From NCBI GenBank assembly GCA_025060695.1, contig JANXBH010000016.1, positions 1-37,154 on the forward strand: 37,154 nt of DNA, given 5' to 3'. The notes below the pieces were generated by a model, which was given only the letters and a program-made list of their open reading frames with translations, had not been told where the DNA came from and searched no databases. The position numbers were made by a program, and so were the translations under genes. This stretch comes from Caldifarciminota bacterium (lineage in GTDB: Bacteria > Hydrothermota > Hydrothermia > LBFQ01 > DSFT01). This document shows positions 34,421-37,154 of the stretch, in pieces; position 1 is the first letter of the stretch, and every line of letters starts with the position of its first letter.

Positions 34421-35934
34421 GTAGAAATATTGCAAATGAGATATGGCATGCTTGTGATATTTTAAGAAGGGATAATAACTGCACAGGTATAATGGAATAT
34501 ATTCAGCATCTTTCTTGGCTTTTATTTTTGAGGTTTTTAGACGCTCAGGAGGAAGAATGGGAAGTTAGGGCAAAATATGCAGGTAAATCTTATAAACCAA
34601 TTATAGAAAAGCCATATCGTTGGAGAGATTGGGCAAGGAAAGAATGGAATGCAGAAGAACTCCTTTCATTTATTCATGGTAATCTTATACCTTATCTAAA
34701 AAGCTTAAGTGGAAACTCTATAAGAAATACAATAAGGAATGTGTTTTCTGACCTTAATGTTATTGTTTGTGCCAGTGGTTATAATTTAATGGATGTCCTT
34801 GAAATTATTGACTCTATAGACTTTCATGATCATGAGGAAACTTTTGCGGTTTCTCAGGTTTACGAAGAACTTTTAAGAAGACTTGGACAGGAAAATAGAG
34901 TAGCGGGTGAATTTTACACTCCAAGACCTGTGATAAAGTTTGTAGTAGAAGTAATAAATCCGCAAATAGGAGAAAAGGTTTATGACCCTGCTTGTGGAAC
35001 TTGTGGTTTTTTAGTAGAAGCATTTTTATGGATGGAAAAGAAAGCGAAAGATACACAAGATAGGGACAAACTTCAAGAAGATACATTTTACGGACAAGAG
35101 AAAAAGCCTATTCCTGCACTCTTAGGTCTTATGAATATGGTTCTTCATGGTATATATTCACCTAAGGTTGTAAGAAAAAATACACTTGAAGAAGATATTA
35201 GAAATCCACCTGAGAGATTTGATGTAATATTAACAAATCCACCATTTGGCGGAAAAGAGGGAAAACATATTCAACAAAACTTTCCAATTAAATCTCAAGC
35301 TACTGAACTTTTATTTTTACAACATGTAATGAAAAAGCTAAAACTTAAAGAAGGTGCAAGATGTGGAATGGTAGTGCCAGAGGGAACTCTATTTCGTGGA
35401 GGTGCTTTTAAAAGTGTTAAAAAGAAACTCTTAGAAGATTTTAATCTTCATACTATAGTAAGCTTGCCACCGGGAACTTTTGCACCTTATTCAGATGTAA
35501 AAACCGCACTTATTTTCTTTGAAAGACCGGGACCTACAAGAGAAATATGGTATTATGAACTAAAGCCACCTAATTGGATAGACAAAGAAGGGAAAGAAAG
35601 AGAAGGCACTCGCTTTACTAAGCAATATCCAATAAAAAATGAACACTTTGAAGAAGTCCGTAGACTTTATAAAGTTTGGAATGATTATAGAAAAGGTATA
35701 GCTAAAAGAGAAGATTGTATTTCTGAAAGGTCTTGGATTGTTAGTGTAGATGAAATAAAACAAAGAGATTATGACCTTTCTCCTCGTAATCCTCATTCAA
35801 AAAATTCAGAACACATGCCAGAGCCTGCGGACATACTTGCCAGCTTGATAGAGAGAAAAAGAGAAATAGAAAGCCTGTTGGAAGAGCTTAGAGACATTCT
35901 TGACAATGGCCACAGGGAGAGTAGAAGTGAATAA
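34417..35934 (+). CDS. hsdM: Type I DNA methyltransferase M subunit
   Basis: A 505-residue N6-adenine methyltransferase. The N-terminal helical domain contains ILRRDNNCTGIMEYIQHLSWLLFLRFLDAQE. GEFYTPRPVIKFVVEV leads into motif I, DPACGTCGF (Asp190 on), for S-adenosylmethionine; the catalytic NPPF is at 274-277 (ILTNPPFGG). VVPEGTLFRGGAFKSVKKKLLEDFNLHTIVSLPPGTFAPYSDVKTALIFFE follows. A strong GGAGGAAG site lies before the ATG within the end of hsdR. It methylates the host site and forms M2S with the product of hsdS. Confidence 0.95.
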   Translation: MSRNIANEIWHACDILRRDNNCTGIMEYIQHLSWLLFLRFLDAQEEEWEVRAKYAGKSYKPIIEKPYRWRDWARKEWNAEELLSFIHGNLIPYLKSLSGNSIRNTIRNVFSDLNVIVCASGYNLMDVLEIIDSIDFHDHEETFAVSQVYEELLRRLGQENRVAGEFYTPRPVIKFVVEVINPQIGEKVYDPACGTCGFLVEAFLWMEKKAKDTQDRDKLQEDTFYGQEKKPIPALLGLMNMVLHGIYSPKVVRKNTLEEDIRNPPERFDVILTNPPFGGKEGKHIQQNFPIKSQATELLFLQHVMKKLKLKEGARCGMVVPEGTLFRGGAFKSVKKKLLEDFNLHTIVSLPPGTFAPYSDVKTALIFFERPGPTREIWYYELKPPNWIDKEGKEREGTRFTKQYPIKNEHFEEVRRLYKVWNDYRKGIAKREDCISERSWIVSVDEIKQRDYDLSPRNPHSKNSEHMPEPADILASLIERKREIESLLEELRDILDNGHRESRSE

Positions 35935-37154
35935 TCTCTGGCAACTGCCAGAGGGCTGGAAGTGGGTTAAGCTGGGGGAGGTGTGTAAAATACACATTTC
36001 ATCTGTGTATCCCTATAGAAACCCAGAAGGAAAATTTTACTTATATAGCATTCTTGCATATGATAGCGGAAGTGAACCAGAGGTAAGGTATGGGAAGGAC
36101 ATAGGTAGTAATAAAATAAAGATAAAACCAGAAGTTTGTTTGTTTTCAAAATTAAATCCAGATAAACCGAGAGTTTGGATTGTAAAAGAAACATATCACG
36201 ACGGTGAATCAATAGCGTCAACTGAGTTTTTACCATTATACCCAATGCAGGAATCAATTTCTATTGACTATTTAGGAGTATACTTAAAGAGTGAGCTTTT
36301 TTTGTCGCAGATATTAAAATACGCTACTGGAGCTACAAGTAGCAGACAAAGAGTAAGCAAGAATTATATTATTAGTGCACTTATCCCCCTACCCCCTCTC
36401 CAAGAACAAAAACGCATAGTCCAGAAAATACAGGAAATATTCTCTCGCACCAAGGAGCTAAAGAGAGAAGTAGAAGGAGCAAGAAAAGAAGCGGAGGCTC
36501 TGTGGAAGTCGGTCCTTTTCCACACCTTCCCACGCCCCGGCTCAGAGCTCCCAGAGGGCTGGAAGTGGGTTAAGTTGGGGGAGGTGGGTAATATAAGAGC
36601 TGGAGGGACTCCGAGTAGGCGTATAGAACAGTATTGGGGAGGAAGCATTCCATGGGTCAAAATAAGTGATATACCTGAGGATGGGCATGTTTACAAGACA
36701 GAAGAGGCAATAACAGAGGAAGGGCTTAGAAACTCATCAGCAAAGGTTTTTCCTGCAGGAACTATATTGTTTAGTATTTTTGCCACTATTGGAAAGGTTG
36801 GCATGCTTCACATAGATGCCGCAACTAATCAAGCAATAGCTGGGCTTGAGATAAAGGATGAGAGCCTTGTTGATAGAGAATATCTCTTTCACTGCTTGAA
36901 ATATATGGGAAGCTATTTACAGAGTGATAGTAGAGGCATGGCTCAAAACAATATAAATCAAACAATACTCAAGGCTTTTTCCATCCCCCTACCCCCTCTC
37001 CAAGAACAAAAACGCATAGTCCAGAAAATACAGCAAATATTCTCTTGCACCAAAGAGCTAAAAAGAGAAGTAGAAGAAGCAAGAAAAGAAGCGGAAGCCC
37101 TGTGGAAGTCCGTCCTCTTCCGCACCTTCCCACGCCCCGGCTCAGAGCTCCCAG
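35927..37154 (+). CDS. hsdS: Type I specificity subunit S, cut by the window end
   Basis: Open to the last base of the window, at least 409 codons, with no stop. The start is probably GTG 35927 (NNLWQLPEGWKWVKLGEV), preceded by GGGAGAG and overlapping the hsdM stop; an in-frame ATG at 35906 is an alternative. Two target-recognition domains are visible: one from CKIHISSV to YATGATSSRQRVSKN, the other from GNIRAGGTPSRRIEQYWGG to SRGMAQNNINQT. Each ends in the conserved LPPLQEQKRIVQKIQ and a coiled spacer (KELKREVE, KEAEALWKSVL). The two spacers are 94% identical DNA. The window stops exactly where a third half-unit could begin. Confidence 0.9.
   Translation, partial: MNNLWQLPEGWKWVKLGEVCKIHISSVYPYRNPEGKFYLYSILAYDSGSEPEVRYGKDIGSNKIKIKPEVCLFSKLNPDKPRVWIVKETYHDGESIASTEFLPLYPMQESISIDYLGVYLKSELFLSQILKYATGATSSRQRVSKNYIISALIPLPPLQEQKRIVQKIQEIFSRTKELKREVEGARKEAEALWKSVLFHTFPRPGSELPEGWKWVKLGEVGNIRAGGTPSRRIEQYWGGSIPWVKISDIPEDGHVYKTEEAITEEGLRNSSAKVFPAGTILFSIFATIGKVGMLHIDAATNQAIAGLEIKDESLVDREYLFHCLKYMGSYLQSDSRGMAQNNINQTILKAFSIPLPPLQEQKRIVQKIQQIFSCTKELKREVEEARKEAEALWKSVLFRTFPRPGSELP
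35948..35983 (+). repeat. hsdS half-unit head repeat, copy 1
   Basis: A 36-base segment coding PEGWKWVKLGEV, repeated at 36551-36586 with one difference. It marks the start of each recognition half-unit and is more GC-rich than the rest of the genome. Confidence 0.85.
36383..36554 (+). repeat. hsdS spacer direct repeat, copy 1
   Basis: 172 bases coding IPLPPLQEQKRIVQKIQ through FPRPGSELP, repeated exactly 600 bases downstream with about 10 mismatches. Confidence 0.9.
36551..36586 (+). repeat. hsdS half-unit head repeat, copy 2
   Basis: Second copy of the PEGWKWVKLGEV-coding segment, directly after the first spacer repeat. Confidence 0.85.
36983..37154 (+). repeat. hsdS spacer direct repeat, copy 2
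   Basis: Second 172-base spacer copy. It ends at the window edge at the same base (CTCCCAG) where copy 1 joins a new half-unit head. Confidence 0.9.

Noticed and set aside
36364-36660. Minus-strand 98-codon frame in hsdS
   Set aside because: It is antisense to the clearly coding hsdS frame with conserved LPPLQEQKRIV motifs.

Overview
The window reads as chromosome of an AT-rich, double-membraned (diderm) bacterium. Protein genes are strongly A/T-biased, while the 23S and 5S rRNA genes are clearly GC-rich. That contrast, together with a Taq-type (M32) carboxypeptidase, points to a thermophile. PorV/PorQ-type and other outer-membrane barrels and lipoproteins indicate an outer membrane. An uncultivated FCB-like or WOR-3/Hydrothermae-like lineage would fit, but this is a guess without a 16S gene or a database search.

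Layout. (1) 1-5.5 kb: a minus-strand pair, trmFO then an SbtA-type permease, diverges from a plus-strand run of acyl-CoA dehydrogenase, a DnaQ-like exonuclease, a lipoprotein and an unknown. (2) 5.1-12.4 kb: a long, tightly packed minus-strand cluster of outer-membrane barrel, isoaspartyl peptidase, a PorV-like protein with a long extension, a PpiC/SurA-like lipoprotein, a lone McrC-like nuclease, an MFS transporter and an MreD-like protein. (3) 12.4-14.9 kb: a housekeeping operon rpsT-fur-rpsF-ssb-rpsR-rplI-bifunctional nuclease. (4) 14.9-17.1 kb: an NAD-binding DUF2520-like protein and a barrel-like protein on the minus strand, diverging from a DUF4388/roadblock-like gene and infA. (5) 17.1-19.1 kb: a decayed minus-strand island. 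It holds a surviving CARF domain ORF, frameshifted membrane-protein pieces and a wrecked Csx1-like CARF-HEPN ribonuclease gene. This looks like the remains of type III CRISPR ancillary (cyclic-oligoadenylate) effectors; no CRISPR array or other cas gene is visible. (6) 19.1-28.6 kb: M32 carboxypeptidase; ispH with two PhnE-type permeases on the minus strand; then plus-strand murT, a TPR-like membrane protein, a Tic20/DUF4870-like protein, clpC and trmD. (7) 28.6-31.7 kb: a 23S-5S rRNA pair without 16S or tRNA directly upstream. (8) 31.8 kb to the end: a type I restriction-modification operon hsdR-hsdM-hsdS. HsdR carries an unusual carboxypeptidase-regulatory-like beta domain, and hsdS is cut by the window edge inside a long direct repeat.

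Expression signals. Several first genes of transcription units have a CTTTAAAATTT-type element only 5-8 bases before the start codon, leaving no room for a Shine-Dalgarno site. Genes inside operons often have good GGAGG sites. I infer leaderless transcription for the former group. The rRNA pair has two TTGACAACTTG copies 45 bases apart just upstream, the first overlapping the trmD stop codon.
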